Part shown: positions 29,558 through 37,708 of the stretch, in pieces
Position numbering within the stretch: the stretch's first letter is position 1
Layout: every line of letters begins with the position of its first letter
Assembly (NCBI RefSeq): GCF_010728925.1
Contig: NZ_AP022608.1
Span: forward strand, 806,001 to 870,000
Length of the DNA: 64,000 nt
From: Mycolicibacterium gadium
Lineage (GTDB): Bacteria > Actinomycetota > Actinomycetes > Mycobacteriales > Mycobacteriaceae
Direction of reading: 5' to 3'
Position numbers and translations under genes: made by a program
The notes under the pieces: generated by a model
What the model saw: the letters and a program-made list of their open reading frames with translations, nothing else
What the model was told of the DNA's origin: nothing
Databases searched by the model: none

Positions 29558-30960
29558 ACGTGCTCCTCGGCGGCGACGGGATCGATGGATGTGGAGTACG
29601 ACGGTGCACGCGGTTCGTCGAGCAGCTTCGCCGCGAGTTGGAGAACCGTGTCGTCGGTCTGGGCGGCGCCGAGCAGCATTGCGCTGTAGGGACGGCCGTC
29701 CGGGGTGGTCCCCAACGGAATCGCGACGCCGAGCAGATCGAGCAGATTCCCGAAATGCGTGTAGTGGCCCAGCATGGTGTTGCAGTCGATGGGCGCCTCG
29801 AGTACCTCATCGACGGTGAACGTCGTACCGATCGTCGGCAGGACCAGCACGTCCATCGACTGCCACAACCGCGCTACCGAAGCTTTGAGATCGGCCAGCT
29901 GCTGCAGCGCCGCGAAAGTCTCGACCGCCGTGTACTTCCGCCCGCCCTGCAGGATCGACCGCACCACCGGGTGGATGGAATCCGGTTGCGCAGCAAGGAA
30001 ATCTCCGAACTCCACCAGACGTTCGGCGACCCACGGACCTTGATACAGCAGAGCGCCGGCCGCCAGGAACGGCTCCAGCGGAACATCGACGGCGGTGCAC
30101 GTGCGAGACACCTGCGCCCGGAACGACATGTGTGCATCGCGCATGACCGCGTCGCCGAAGAATTCCAGATCTTCCGGTGGTGGCAGTCCGACGCGGATTT
30201 GCGCACCGCGGTAGCCCACGCCCCGGTCTCGCGACCAGGCATCGCGGTCGTCGCGGCCGACCACCACGTCGAAAACGCGGTCGACGTCGTCGATCGATCC
30301 GGCCATCAGGCTGATGCAGTCCAGCGACTTGCAAGCCGGGACAAGGCCGACCGTGCTGATCAGACCGCGCGAAGGTTTGAACCCGACGACGCCGTTGAGC
30401 GCGGCCGGGACACGTCCGGACCCCGCGGTGTCGGTGGCGACGGCGAACGGCACCTGTCCCAACGCGACGGCCAGCGCCGAGCCCGAACTCGACCCGCCGG
30501 AGATCAAATCGCCGCCGTACACACTGCGCGGAATCGTGTACGGGGTACGGGTGCCGTTCAGTCCGGTAGCGAACTGGTCGAGGTTGGTCTTGCCGACATA
30601 GAGCGCGCCCGCGTCGAGCAAGTGTTGCACCGCCGGTGCCGTTGTCGTCGCGACGTAGGCGTAGTCGGGGCACGCCAACGTGGTCGTGACTCCCTCGACA
30701 TCGATGCTGTCCTTGACCCCGAAGGGCACCCCGTAGAGAGGCAAAGTCCTTGCGCCGGGACGCTTTTCGATCTTCTCGGCAGCGGCGAGCAGCTGTTCGC
30801 GCGGCACGGTGGACAACCAGGTGCCGTCATCACCGCGCGCGGCGATGGCGTCGGCGACCCGGGCGGCGGTCTTGGTCGGGCAACCGGTCCCGGATGCGTG
30901 CGATGCGAGGATCTCGGCCACCGAAGGTCCGATGGACGGGCCGTGCGCGACGTCAGCCAT
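29554..30960 (-). CDS. Allophanate hydrolase-type amidase (AtzF-like, amidase domain only)
   Basis: A 468-residue amidase-signature enzyme with Lys83 (GVKDSID), the GGSSSGSA loop (Ser157/Ser158) and nucleophile Ser181 (TDTAGSGRVPAA). Segments GKTNLDQFATGLNGTRTP and PACKSLDC are characteristic of allophanate hydrolases, which take allophanate to ammonia and carbon dioxide. AtzF proteins usually have an extra C-terminal domain of about 120 residues; it is missing here. The enzyme follows the GntR regulator and is coupled to the biuret-hydrolase-like gene, giving biuret, allophanate, then ammonia. Confidence 0.82.
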   Translation of the reverse strand: MADVAHGPSIGPSVAEILASHASGTGCPTKTAARVADAIAARGDDGTWLSTVPREQLLAAAEKIEKRPGARTLPLYGVPFGVKDSIDVEGVTTTLACPDYAYVATTTAPAVQHLLDAGALYVGKTNLDQFATGLNGTRTPYTIPRSVYGGDLISGGSSSGSALAVALGQVPFAVATDTAGSGRVPAALNGVVGFKPSRGLISTVGLVPACKSLDCISLMAGSIDDVDRVFDVVVGRDDRDAWSRDRGVGYRGAQIRVGLPPPEDLEFFGDAVMRDAHMSFRAQVSRTCTAVDVPLEPFLAAGALLYQGPWVAERLVEFGDFLAAQPDSIHPVVRSILQGGRKYTAVETFAALQQLADLKASVARLWQSMDVLVLPTIGTTFTVDEVLEAPIDCNTMLGHYTHFGNLLDLLGVAIPLGTTPDGRPYSAMLLGAAQTDDTVLQLAAKLLDEPRAPSYSTSIDPVAAEEHV

Positions 30961-30962
30961 GA

Positions 30963-30979
30963 CTGTCGATTGTCGACAG
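30963..30979. promoter_or_regulatory. GntR/FCD-type operator before the amidase gene
   Basis: CTGTCGA (30963-30969) and TCGACAG (30973-30979) form an inverted repeat around TTG. It contains TTGTCGACAG, close to the GTnnAC-centred operators typical of FadR/FCD regulators. It lies two bases upstream of the amidase ATG and 39 bases after the GntR stop, a natural binding site for the adjacent GntR protein. Confidence 0.65.
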
Positions 30980-31017
30980 AATCGTGGCGATCGCGGGTCA
31001 GGCGTGTGTCGTTTGTG

Positions 31018-31689
31018 TTAGCGCTGCAGTCGCGAGCCGAGATAGTCGAATTGCCCGTGCTCGCGCAGCGCGGTGATGACGACCGATTGATCGTTGGTGG
31101 CGAGTGCGGTGACGATGGCCCGATGCCGATCGAGACCGTCTCGTGCGTCGCGGTGGTGCGCCTCGGCCCGCATGTTGATCGCCATCGGCAATTGCAGTTT
31201 GAGCAAGACCGGCTCGAGTGCGATGTCGAGTTGCCGATTGCACGCAAGCCCGACGACCGCGGCATGAAACGCACGATGCGCGTCGTCGCGATCCAACTCG
31301 TCGGTCGCGGTGCGCATGGCGTCCAACGCCGCGCGGACGGGCTGCAGGGCCGCTTCGGGATCCGCGAGCGGCAGTGCGGTTTCGATGGCGTGGCATTCAA
31401 GGACGTGACGCAGCGCGAACAGCTGAAGGATGTCGGTGGGTGACCAGTCCGCCACCCGCGAGCCCCGGCGCGGGAAGTGTTCCACCAGACCTTGTTGGGC
31501 GAGCAACCGCAACGCCTCTCGCAGGGGCGCCCTGCTGATTCCGAGGTCGGCACACAGTTGCTCCTCGACGACCTTCTCACCGGGTGCCAGGGCCCCGCTG
31601 AGGATGGCGTCGCGCAGGCGGTGTTGGGCTAATTCAACGAGCGTGGCGGGCAGCGCGCCGCGCGCGTTGTCGACCCGTGGCGCAGCCAT
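31018..31689 (-). CDS. GntR-family regulator, FCD subfamily
   Basis: A 223-residue regulator. The N-terminal winged helix contains ISRAPLREALRLLAQQGLVE (about residues 50-69), and the all-helical FCD ligand domain has the conserved His/Asp metal-binding positions (FHAAVVGLACN and later histidines). ATG at 31689. It is first in the operon with the allophanate-hydrolase-type and biuret-hydrolase-type genes, so it probably senses biuret, allophanate or a related metabolite (inference). Confidence 0.9.
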   Translation of the reverse strand: MAAPRVDNARGALPATLVELAQHRLRDAILSGALAPGEKVVEEQLCADLGISRAPLREALRLLAQQGLVEHFPRRGSRVADWSPTDILQLFALRHVLECHAIETALPLADPEAALQPVRAALDAMRTATDELDRDDAHRAFHAAVVGLACNRQLDIALEPVLLKLQLPMAINMRAEAHHRDARDGLDRHRAIVTALATNDQSVVITALREHGQFDYLGSRLQR

Positions 31690-31738
31690 GGCGGTCAATC
31701 GTAGGAACTTCTCGCCGGGTTCGCTTCGTTGTGGGCAG

Positions 31739-32386
31739 GTGCCGACGCTCGCCGCAACCCTGCCAAGCATCCCTGAGCAGGCCGAACGACTGATCGAATG
31801 CGGAGTTCACCGGATCGCGGGCCTGCCCGCCGATCGGGTCCGGGCGGCGGCCCGTCACGTCTTCGGGTCTGGAGCGATCCTGGCCGTTCATCACGACCTC
31901 GCGCCTGCGTCGGCGCTGACGCCTCTGCTCCGCCGGGCGGGCAAGCCGGGTTTCGTGGTCAGCGACATGACCGACGTCGACGATTTCACCCCGATCCCGG
32001 CGGCCGACGTGCCCGACGCGCCGCTGTATCTGGTGTTCGACCTCGATCGCGGTGATGCCATGGCCAACTGGAGCCCCGACGAGGCGCTGCCCGGGATCGT
32101 CGATGCCGGACGGACGCCGCTGACGCTCACCGAGGGCGTGCACTGGCTGCTGCAGCAGCCGGATGCGCTGAAGCGGGGGCACTGCTTCATGACGATCGGG
32201 TCCCGCCTCACCAAGCCCTCCGGCGCCGTGGACGCCAGGACCCCCGCGCTGTGGATCAGTAACGGCACCGGCCGCGACGGCAAGGCGAACCGCGACGCAC
32301 CCAAGGTCGGCTGGTGCTGGGCGGGCAATCGGCACACCTGGCTCGGCTTCGGATCGGCGGGCCGCAGGGTCAGTGTCGACGGCTGA
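31739..32386 (+). CDS. DUF5701-like conserved protein
   Basis: A protein of about 215 residues, probably a mycobacterial DUF5701 protein. Motifs visible are PLYLVFDLDRGDAMANW, LTLTEGVHWLLQQP and, near the end, GWCWAGNRHTWLGFGSAG. Function is unknown. The start is taken as GTG 31739. An ATG at 31688 would overlap the divergent GntR start codon and adds 17 residues of less likely sequence. The last 17 bases overlap the convergent hydrolase gene. Confidence 0.75.
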   Translation: MPTLAATLPSIPEQAERLIECGVHRIAGLPADRVRAAARHVFGSGAILAVHHDLAPASALTPLLRRAGKPGFVVSDMTDVDDFTPIPAADVPDAPLYLVFDLDRGDAMANWSPDEALPGIVDAGRTPLTLTEGVHWLLQQPDALKRGHCFMTIGSRLTKPSGAVDARTPALWISNGTGRDGKANRDAPKVGWCWAGNRHTWLGFGSAGRRVSVDG

Positions 32387-33188
32387 CGTCCGACCGGACG
32401 CCGTGCGCGGCGTCGACGAACGGCAGCACCGAACCGAGCCAGGCCGCCGGCTCCGACGAGAACACGACGTGTCCCGTCGGAAACGCTTCGAACGTCGATC
32501 CGGGAATGGCCTCGGCGACCTTCCTGCCCCAACGCATCGGGGCGCTCGGATCCTTGGCGCCCCACGTGATCAGTACCGGTGCGGCGATCTTGGCGGCACG
32601 CCCCCGCAGGTCGTGGCCGGGCTCGACGAAGCTCCTCCACAGTGCCGCAGCGGTTTTCGCGCCATCGGCGGTTTTCGCCCGGCCGACGACGCGGCGGGTG
32701 ACCGCCTTGTCCGCCGGGGTCTTCGGCTGCATGTATGCGCGGACGAAGACGCCGAACACGGCCTTGATGACGGCTGTGCGCCCCATCGCAGCGCAGAGCG
32801 CACGGGTGACGACGCTGTGCGGCGTGAAACCCCCGGTGTTGACGAGGACCACACCCGAAACCCGTTCTGCGCGCTCGAGCGCGAGCCGGCATGCGGCGTA
32901 TCCGCCGACGGAGTTGCCGATGACGACGAGATTGTCCAGCTCGAGACCGTCGGCGAATTCAACCAGCAGGTCGCCGAGTTGAACTGCGCGCAGGGGCGCA
33001 GGCGGCAGGGGAGACTCGCCGTGACCCGGCCAATCGAGGGTGAGCACACGACGGCCTCGGCCGAGGTCCGCGCGCACGGTGTCGAAGTCGCTGCGGTCGT
33101 GAAGCGCCGCGTGTAACAGCAGGATCGGAGGACCCGAACCCTCATCGGTGTAGGAGACGGTTCCCAGTGATGTGTGCTGAGTGGGCAT
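32370..33188 (-). CDS. Alpha/beta hydrolase
   Basis: A 272-residue alpha/beta-hydrolase fold enzyme. It has the oxyanion strand LLLHAALHDRSDF, the nucleophile elbow GNSVGG (Ser about 93), an acid in WGAKDPSAP and the late histidine in PTGHVVF. The substrate is unknown. It is divergent from a TetR gene with an inverted repeat between them (33203-33224), so it is the probable regulated target. Confidence 0.88.
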   Translation of the reverse strand: MPTQHTSLGTVSYTDEGSGPPILLLHAALHDRSDFDTVRADLGRGRRVLTLDWPGHGESPLPPAPLRAVQLGDLLVEFADGLELDNLVVIGNSVGGYAACRLALERAERVSGVVLVNTGGFTPHSVVTRALCAAMGRTAVIKAVFGVFVRAYMQPKTPADKAVTRRVVGRAKTADGAKTAAALWRSFVEPGHDLRGRAAKIAAPVLITWGAKDPSAPMRWGRKVAEAIPGSTFEAFPTGHVVFSSEPAAWLGSVLPFVDAAHGVRSDVSRRH

Positions 33189-33202
33189 CGGTGGGACCTT
33201 TC

Positions 33203-33224
33203 ATTGACCGGGTGGTCGGTCAAT
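33203..33224. promoter_or_regulatory. TetR operator candidate ATTGACCG-N6-CGGTCAAT
   Basis: Eight-base arms 33203-33210 and 33217-33224 are exact complements around GGTGGT. The site is 14 bases from the hydrolase start and 40 bases from the TetR start, in the middle of their divergent promoter: a typical autoregulated TetR arrangement. Confidence 0.7.
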
Positions 33225-33264
33225 TACACTAGGCCGAAGTCGACGTCCTGGCAAGGGAGGCAGC

Positions 33265-33819
33265 GTGGAAGTGGCCAACAAGCGGGTGGCTGCGGCCCAG
33301 CAGACACGCGCGAACCTGATCGAGACGGGTTTGGTGCTCGCCGAGGACCTCGGGCTCGAGGGGCTGAGCGTCAACGCCGTCGTGGCGGCGGCAGGCGTGT
33401 CGAAAGGCACGTTCTTCCACCACTTTCGGGATCGGGTGTCCTATCTGGTCGCACTGCACCGCCGCTTTCACGACGTGCTCTTCGAGGAGGTGGCGGCCGT
33501 CATCGCCGATCTGGAACCGGGTCGGGACCGCCTGGCTGCCGCCGCGGACACCTACCTCGACGCCTGTCTTCGCGATCGTGGCGTGAAGGCGTTGTTGCTG
33601 GAGGCGCGCGGCCATCTCCCCATCGCCGACGAGGTGACGCGACGCAACCGGATGAATATCGACGTCGTGGCTGCCGATTTCGCGGCGCTCGGCAGCGCCC
33701 AACCTCGGGAGGCGGCGCGACTGTGGGTTGCCGCGACGGCGGAGTGCGCGTTGATCGAACTCGAACGGGGACGCCGTGTCGCCGCCGCCCGCGCGGCGCT
33801 CGCTGATCTCGTCGGGTGA
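33265..33819 (+). CDS. TetR-family transcriptional regulator
   Basis: A 184-residue regulator with an N-terminal helix-turn-helix (LSVNAVVAAAGVSKGTFFHH, about residues 34-53) and a helical ligand-binding half. GTG start behind AAGGGAGG. It is divergent from an alpha/beta hydrolase, with a palindromic operator in the gap, and followed after 62 bases by a thioesterase gene that has its own KstR-like box. It is not KstR itself, as its recognition helix differs from the KstR sequence I remember. Confidence 0.92.
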   Translation: MEVANKRVAAAQQTRANLIETGLVLAEDLGLEGLSVNAVVAAAGVSKGTFFHHFRDRVSYLVALHRRFHDVLFEEVAAVIADLEPGRDRLAAAADTYLDACLRDRGVKALLLEARGHLPIADEVTRRNRMNIDVVAADFAALGSAQPREAARLWVAATAECALIELERGRRVAAARAALADLVG

Positions 33820-33853
33820 AGCGCCACTCCTCGCGGGGCGACTCGACAACCTT

Positions 33854-33873
33854 CACTAGAACGTGTTCTAGTG
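33854..33873. promoter_or_regulatory. KstR-type box
   Basis: CACTAGAACGTGTTCTAGTG: nine-base arms (33854-33862, 33865-33873) around GT. The core TAGAACGTGTTCTA fits the published KstR motif TnnAACnnGTTnnA, the cholesterol-catabolism repressor site of mycobacteria, exactly. It ends 8 bases before the thioesterase start. Confidence 0.85.
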
Positions 33874-33881
33874 CACGGGTG

Positions 33882-34505
33882 GTGCAGTACACCGACATCG
33901 GCGATGTGTCCTCGGCGGAGGTCGAACGCATGCGCGCCGTATACGAGCCCCTTGCTGCCGCGGTCCGCGAGCTCATCGACGCGACGATCCGTACCGAGGT
34001 CGACGCCGACACCGTGGGCGAGGTGACGGCCGAGATCGGCGCGGCGACGGCGCGGCTGCGGTCCCGCCAATGCGAGGGTCCCTTCGGCGTGCGCTTCACC
34101 ACGGGCGGCGATCGCATGGCATGGGGAAATCCGGTGATCGGGATCCGCAATCCGATCGCGCCTCCGTTGCAGATCCAGCGCGACGACGATGGCGGGGTGT
34201 TCACCGACTTTCACCTGGGGGCGGCGTACGAAGGGCCGCCCGGACATGTGCACGGTGGAGTGTCCGCGCTTGTCCTCGACCATGTGCTCGGTGAGGTGGC
34301 GGCCAACGAGGAAACGCCACGCTTCACCGGCACCATCACGCTGCGCTATCTGCGGCCCACCCGCCTCGGCGAGCTACACGCCGAGGCGAGGATCACCCGG
34401 ACCGACGGGTTCAAGGCCTATGCCGCGGGCCACCTCGCCGACGAGGACGGCATCACCGTGGAGGCCGAAGGCATCTTCATACAGCCGAAGTGGGCTCGCG
34501 GCTAG
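33882..34505 (+). CDS. PaaI-type hotdog-fold thioesterase
   Basis: A 207-residue protein: an N-terminal helical extension of about 90 residues, then a hotdog thioesterase domain with the signature GHVHGGVSALVLDHVLGEVA, where Gly-Gly and the following Asp/Glu support catalysis on acyl-CoA. GTG at 33882, with GTG at 33879 an equal alternative. The KstR-type box just upstream suggests induction during cholesterol or steroid breakdown, perhaps to release CoA from a stalled intermediate (inference). The end overlaps the convergent FUSC gene by 29 bases. Confidence 0.85.
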   Translation: MQYTDIGDVSSAEVERMRAVYEPLAAAVRELIDATIRTEVDADTVGEVTAEIGAATARLRSRQCEGPFGVRFTTGGDRMAWGNPVIGIRNPIAPPLQIQRDDDGGVFTDFHLGAAYEGPPGHVHGGVSALVLDHVLGEVAANEETPRFTGTITLRYLRPTRLGELHAEARITRTDGFKAYAAGHLADEDGITVEAEGIFIQPKWARG

Positions 34506-36468
34506 GCACGATGCCGACGAGGCTGCGCGTGATGGCCCCGATCTCGGAGACCAGTACCCGCGCCGCCCCGTTGTCACCTGGCAGCAGCACCGCCTGCTGG
34601 CGCACCTGCGTATCCGCGGCCGTCAGCGCGGCGTCGTCGACGGTCCACGGCAGAGCGGGATTCGGCGGCGCGCCCCGCAGCGCCTCGACGTAATCGTCGA
34701 CCGCGGCGATGAAATCGGGAGTCAGCTTGTCGGGCGACTGCATCGGCAGGCTGCGCTCGAGCGACGTGCACGCGCTGGTGACCGCGTTGAGCGCGGTGCG
34801 ATAGGAGCGCAGCCACCGACGTAGATCCCGCGAATCCATCCGCGCCGCGCCGGACGCGGCTTCGAACGCGGCCCGCGCCCGGAACGCGCGCTGCCAGGCG
34901 GCCGACATGGCGTCGGCAGGGTGATCGAGTTCATGGACGAATGCCTTGACCACCGTTGCCGCATAATCGATTTCGGTCTTGAGCAATTCGCCGGCGCGTT
35001 GCTGCAGCCGCGTCAGCGCATCATCGGGCAGTACCACGTGCGCCATGACCGCCAGCCCGCCGCCGATCACGACGGAGAACAGCCGATCTTCCACCGTTGC
35101 GCCGGCCGCGGCGGCGTCGATGTCCAGCAGGAACACCACCGCGGTCGCAACTCCCGCGCTCGCCGCGAGGTAGCCGAATCGCACCACCCAGAAGGTGACC
35201 GCGAGAAACCCCACCGTCAGCACCGCGGCGGCCGCACCTGTCGGCTGCCAGATCGTGGTGATCACCGACGCGAGAATGATGCCACCGGCGATACCCGCGA
35301 CCCGGCCGACGCAGCGGGTGTAGGTGTGCGCCGTCTCGGGCCGTAGGACGAACAGGACGGTGAGCGCGATCCAGTGGCCGTGCTCGATCGGGGCGTACCG
35401 GTCGGCGGCGGTGGCCAGCGCGAGGGCCGCCGATAGCCGCACGGCATGTCGCAGGATCGGCGACGCCCAGGTCAGGTGCTTGCGGACTTCGGTGAGCGCG
35501 GTCCGCAACGGGCTGATCACCACCGGTTGGAGGAGGTCGGGAAACCGGAACTCGGCCGCTTGCTGTAGTTGTTTCGAGAACCGCTGCGCGGCTACCGCTT
35601 CGGGCCCCTTCATGGCCGACACGACGGTGTCGACGCGGACCAGGGCGTGCTCGGCTTCGCGTCGTGCGTTGTGCTTGTTCTCGGCGATCGCGTCGAGCGC
35701 CACCGCGGCGTCGTTCAGCATGTGCGAGACACGTTCGCGTTCATCGGTGCCGGCACCACGCAGCGCCAGCAGTGTTGCCATCAACCGCTCGGGTAGGCGA
35801 TGGCCGCCGTGGTAAGCCTCGGGCCGCCTCGTCGCCTGGGTGTCGGCGAACGCGTCGCGAAGCCCGGTCAGCTGGGCCGCCTCCTCCGGTGGTTCGTCTT
35901 GATCGGCGCTGATGCGTCGCGCCTCGGTGGCCAGGGACCGGTACGCCAGCGCCAGCGCATCGCTCTGCGTGCGCCAACGCTGGGGAGGCCAGACGGCGAT
36001 GAGCGCCGCCTGCACACAGCCCGCCGCGATCGTCAGGATCGTGGACAGGGCGACCGACGTCACCGACGGCGCATTCGGAGGTGCGATCACCAACAGCGCA
36101 GTGCCCGCAGCGGCGACGAGCCCAGCATGGCCCCCGAGCGCCCACTGCATGCCGGCCGCCAGGCACCACACCGCGACGACGACGATGAACACGATGGTGT
36201 AGGCGGACGTCAACGCACCGACGAGGACGGCGCCGGCCATCTGCAAGGCCACGATGACGACGAGTTGCACACGTCCGCCGGGGCTGTCCTGCAGCGCGAT
36301 CGCGCCACAGACCACCCCGGCGGCGGCAGTCCACACCGCGGCGGCACCGCCGCCGATGGCCAGCGCGAGGATCGCCATCGCCAGGACACCGAGCAGGCTG
36401 CGAACCACCGCGCCGAGGTCCGGCGTGGGCGGCTTCAACACCTCGAAGACCCGGCTGGCAGTGGTCAT
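34477..36468 (-). CDS. FUSC-family inner membrane protein
   Basis: A 663-residue membrane protein with two clusters of about five or six transmembrane segments (about residues 20-165 and 345-480), separated by and ending in helical cytoplasmic regions. This is the fusaric-acid-resistance (FUSC)/aromatic-acid-exporter-like layout. The first residues of the second cluster (LTWASPILRHAVRLSAALALA) match the FUSC_2 pattern. Transport substrate is unknown. ATG at 36468; it is divergent from the thiocyanate-hydrolase-like operon and converges with the thioesterase gene. Confidence 0.87.
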   Translation of the reverse strand: MTTASRVFEVLKPPTPDLGAVVRSLLGVLAMAILALAIGGGAAAVWTAAAGVVCGAIALQDSPGGRVQLVVIVALQMAGAVLVGALTSAYTIVFIVVVAVWCLAAGMQWALGGHAGLVAAAGTALLVIAPPNAPSVTSVALSTILTIAAGCVQAALIAVWPPQRWRTQSDALALAYRSLATEARRISADQDEPPEEAAQLTGLRDAFADTQATRRPEAYHGGHRLPERLMATLLALRGAGTDERERVSHMLNDAAVALDAIAENKHNARREAEHALVRVDTVVSAMKGPEAVAAQRFSKQLQQAAEFRFPDLLQPVVISPLRTALTEVRKHLTWASPILRHAVRLSAALALATAADRYAPIEHGHWIALTVLFVLRPETAHTYTRCVGRVAGIAGGIILASVITTIWQPTGAAAAVLTVGFLAVTFWVVRFGYLAASAGVATAVVFLLDIDAAAAGATVEDRLFSVVIGGGLAVMAHVVLPDDALTRLQQRAGELLKTEIDYAATVVKAFVHELDHPADAMSAAWQRAFRARAAFEAASGAARMDSRDLRRWLRSYRTALNAVTSACTSLERSLPMQSPDKLTPDFIAAVDDYVEALRGAPPNPALPWTVDDAALTAADTQVRQQAVLLPGDNGAARVLVSEIGAITRSLVGIVPSREPTSAV

Positions 36469-36720
36469 CCACCCATTCTGACGTCACCGAAGCCGCTCGA
36501 CGGCCGAACTCGGTGCGAGTCGCGCGACAAAGCCGGCGCGGCGTTTTCGGGATGGGTGATAAGGCTCGGTGAGCCCGGCGCCAAACAGCTTGCGGCACAT
36601 GGCAAGAACCCACAGGGATTTACGTATTCGTCAACAGCCGAGTCCGTGGTCGATTTGGCTGTATAAGTTCAATTTGCCCGATAGAGTCGGCCCTGGGTTA
36701 TAGAGCAGCCGGAGGTGCCG

Positions 36721-36849
36721 ATGCCCAACGATGCTGTCGTGTTCGACGGCGTTGCTGGATTTTGCTCGGCGCACCGCATTCCGCCCACCGTTCAGATTCG
36801 CCGATCAGCAATGAGTGCCGGCATGTCCGGCCGACGAAGGGGCACTTGA
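36721..36849 (+). CDS. Small 42-residue ORF with strong ribosome site, coupled to the next gene
   Basis: An ORF of 42 codons, from MPNDAVVFDG to RRRGT. It is preceded by GGAGG five bases before its ATG. Its TGA overlaps the next ATG as TGATG, the classic re-initiation arrangement. It has one cysteine and a basic C-terminal end, and no family that I know. It may be a leader peptide or a small protein that couples translation to the hydratase-like operon. The 250 bases before it (36469-36720) hold only the divergent promoter region. Confidence 0.5.
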   Translation: MPNDAVVFDGVAGFCSAHRIPPTVQIRRSAMSAGMSGRRRGT

Positions 36850-37685
36850 TGAGTACTGCAGCAGAGCGGGCGGCTCAACTCGAACTGACGTCCCGACTCA
36901 AATCGGCATACCCCGAACTTCCCGATGCGCCGACGCCGGACATGCTTGACCACGGCCGTATCACCGCGTACCTCAAGCCCGTCCACGACGTCGGCGGCGA
37001 GCCGGACGCGCCGATGAAATACGAGAACAAGCAGTACGAGCTCTGGGAACACATGACGTACGTCATCTGCGAGGTGCTGGGCTGGCGCGGGATCTGGCTG
37101 TCGGAGGAGCGACGGCGCATCGGCAACGTCGACGTCGGGCGCGCGGAGTATCTCGGCCTGCCGTACTACGGCCGCTGGTTGCTCGCTGTCGCTCGCGTTC
37201 TGGTGGAGAAGCACCACATCGGGCTGACCGAGTTGAGCGAGCGGATGGCCGAGGTCCAACAGCGCTACGCCGGTGGGCTCGAGGGCAAGACGCTGGAGGC
37301 CAAACCGAAGTCCGAGGGCGACGGGTCGCACGTCAAGCGCAACGAGCACGCCGAAGAGGCGAACGGGAAGGGCGATCCGCAGTGCTATTCCGGTCAGGCC
37401 GGGACGCCCAGGTTCAAGGTCGGTGACCCGGTCGTGGTCCGCGAACTCCCGGTGATCTTCTACACGCGCACCCCTGAATACGTGCGCGGTGCGACCGGCG
37501 AAATCGAGGCCGTCGCCTACGAGAGCCCGGCAGCCGAGGACGAAACCTGGGATCGCCCCGCAAAGCCGGAGTGGTTCTACGTCGTCAGGTTCAACATGGC
37601 CGACCTCTGGTACGGCTACACCGGAACCGACCACGACGTCATATCGACCGAGATACCCGAACACTGGCTCGACGCCGCCAAATAG
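36849..37685 (+). CDS. Thiocyanate hydrolase/nitrile hydratase beta-type subunit, fused form
   Basis: A 278-residue protein with two halves. Residues about 35-135 (VHDVGGEP, WRGIWLSEERRR, YLGLPYYGRWLLAVARVLVE) match the N-terminal beta part of nitrile hydratase and the beta subunit of thiocyanate hydrolase. Residues about 185-278 (FKVGDPVVV, RTPEYVRGATGEIE) match the SH3-like C-terminal beta part, which is a separate subunit in thiocyanate hydrolase. A charged linker joins them. The subunit lies upstream of the metal-binding subunit, the order usual in cobalt-type enzymes. Confidence 0.85.
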   Translation: MSTAAERAAQLELTSRLKSAYPELPDAPTPDMLDHGRITAYLKPVHDVGGEPDAPMKYENKQYELWEHMTYVICEVLGWRGIWLSEERRRIGNVDVGRAEYLGLPYYGRWLLAVARVLVEKHHIGLTELSERMAEVQQRYAGGLEGKTLEAKPKSEGDGSHVKRNEHAEEANGKGDPQCYSGQAGTPRFKVGDPVVVRELPVIFYTRTPEYVRGATGEIEAVAYESPAAEDETWDRPAKPEWFYVVRFNMADLWYGYTGTDHDVISTEIPEHWLDAAK

Positions 37686-37708
37686 ACTCTGACAGAAGGG
37701 ATTTCGAT

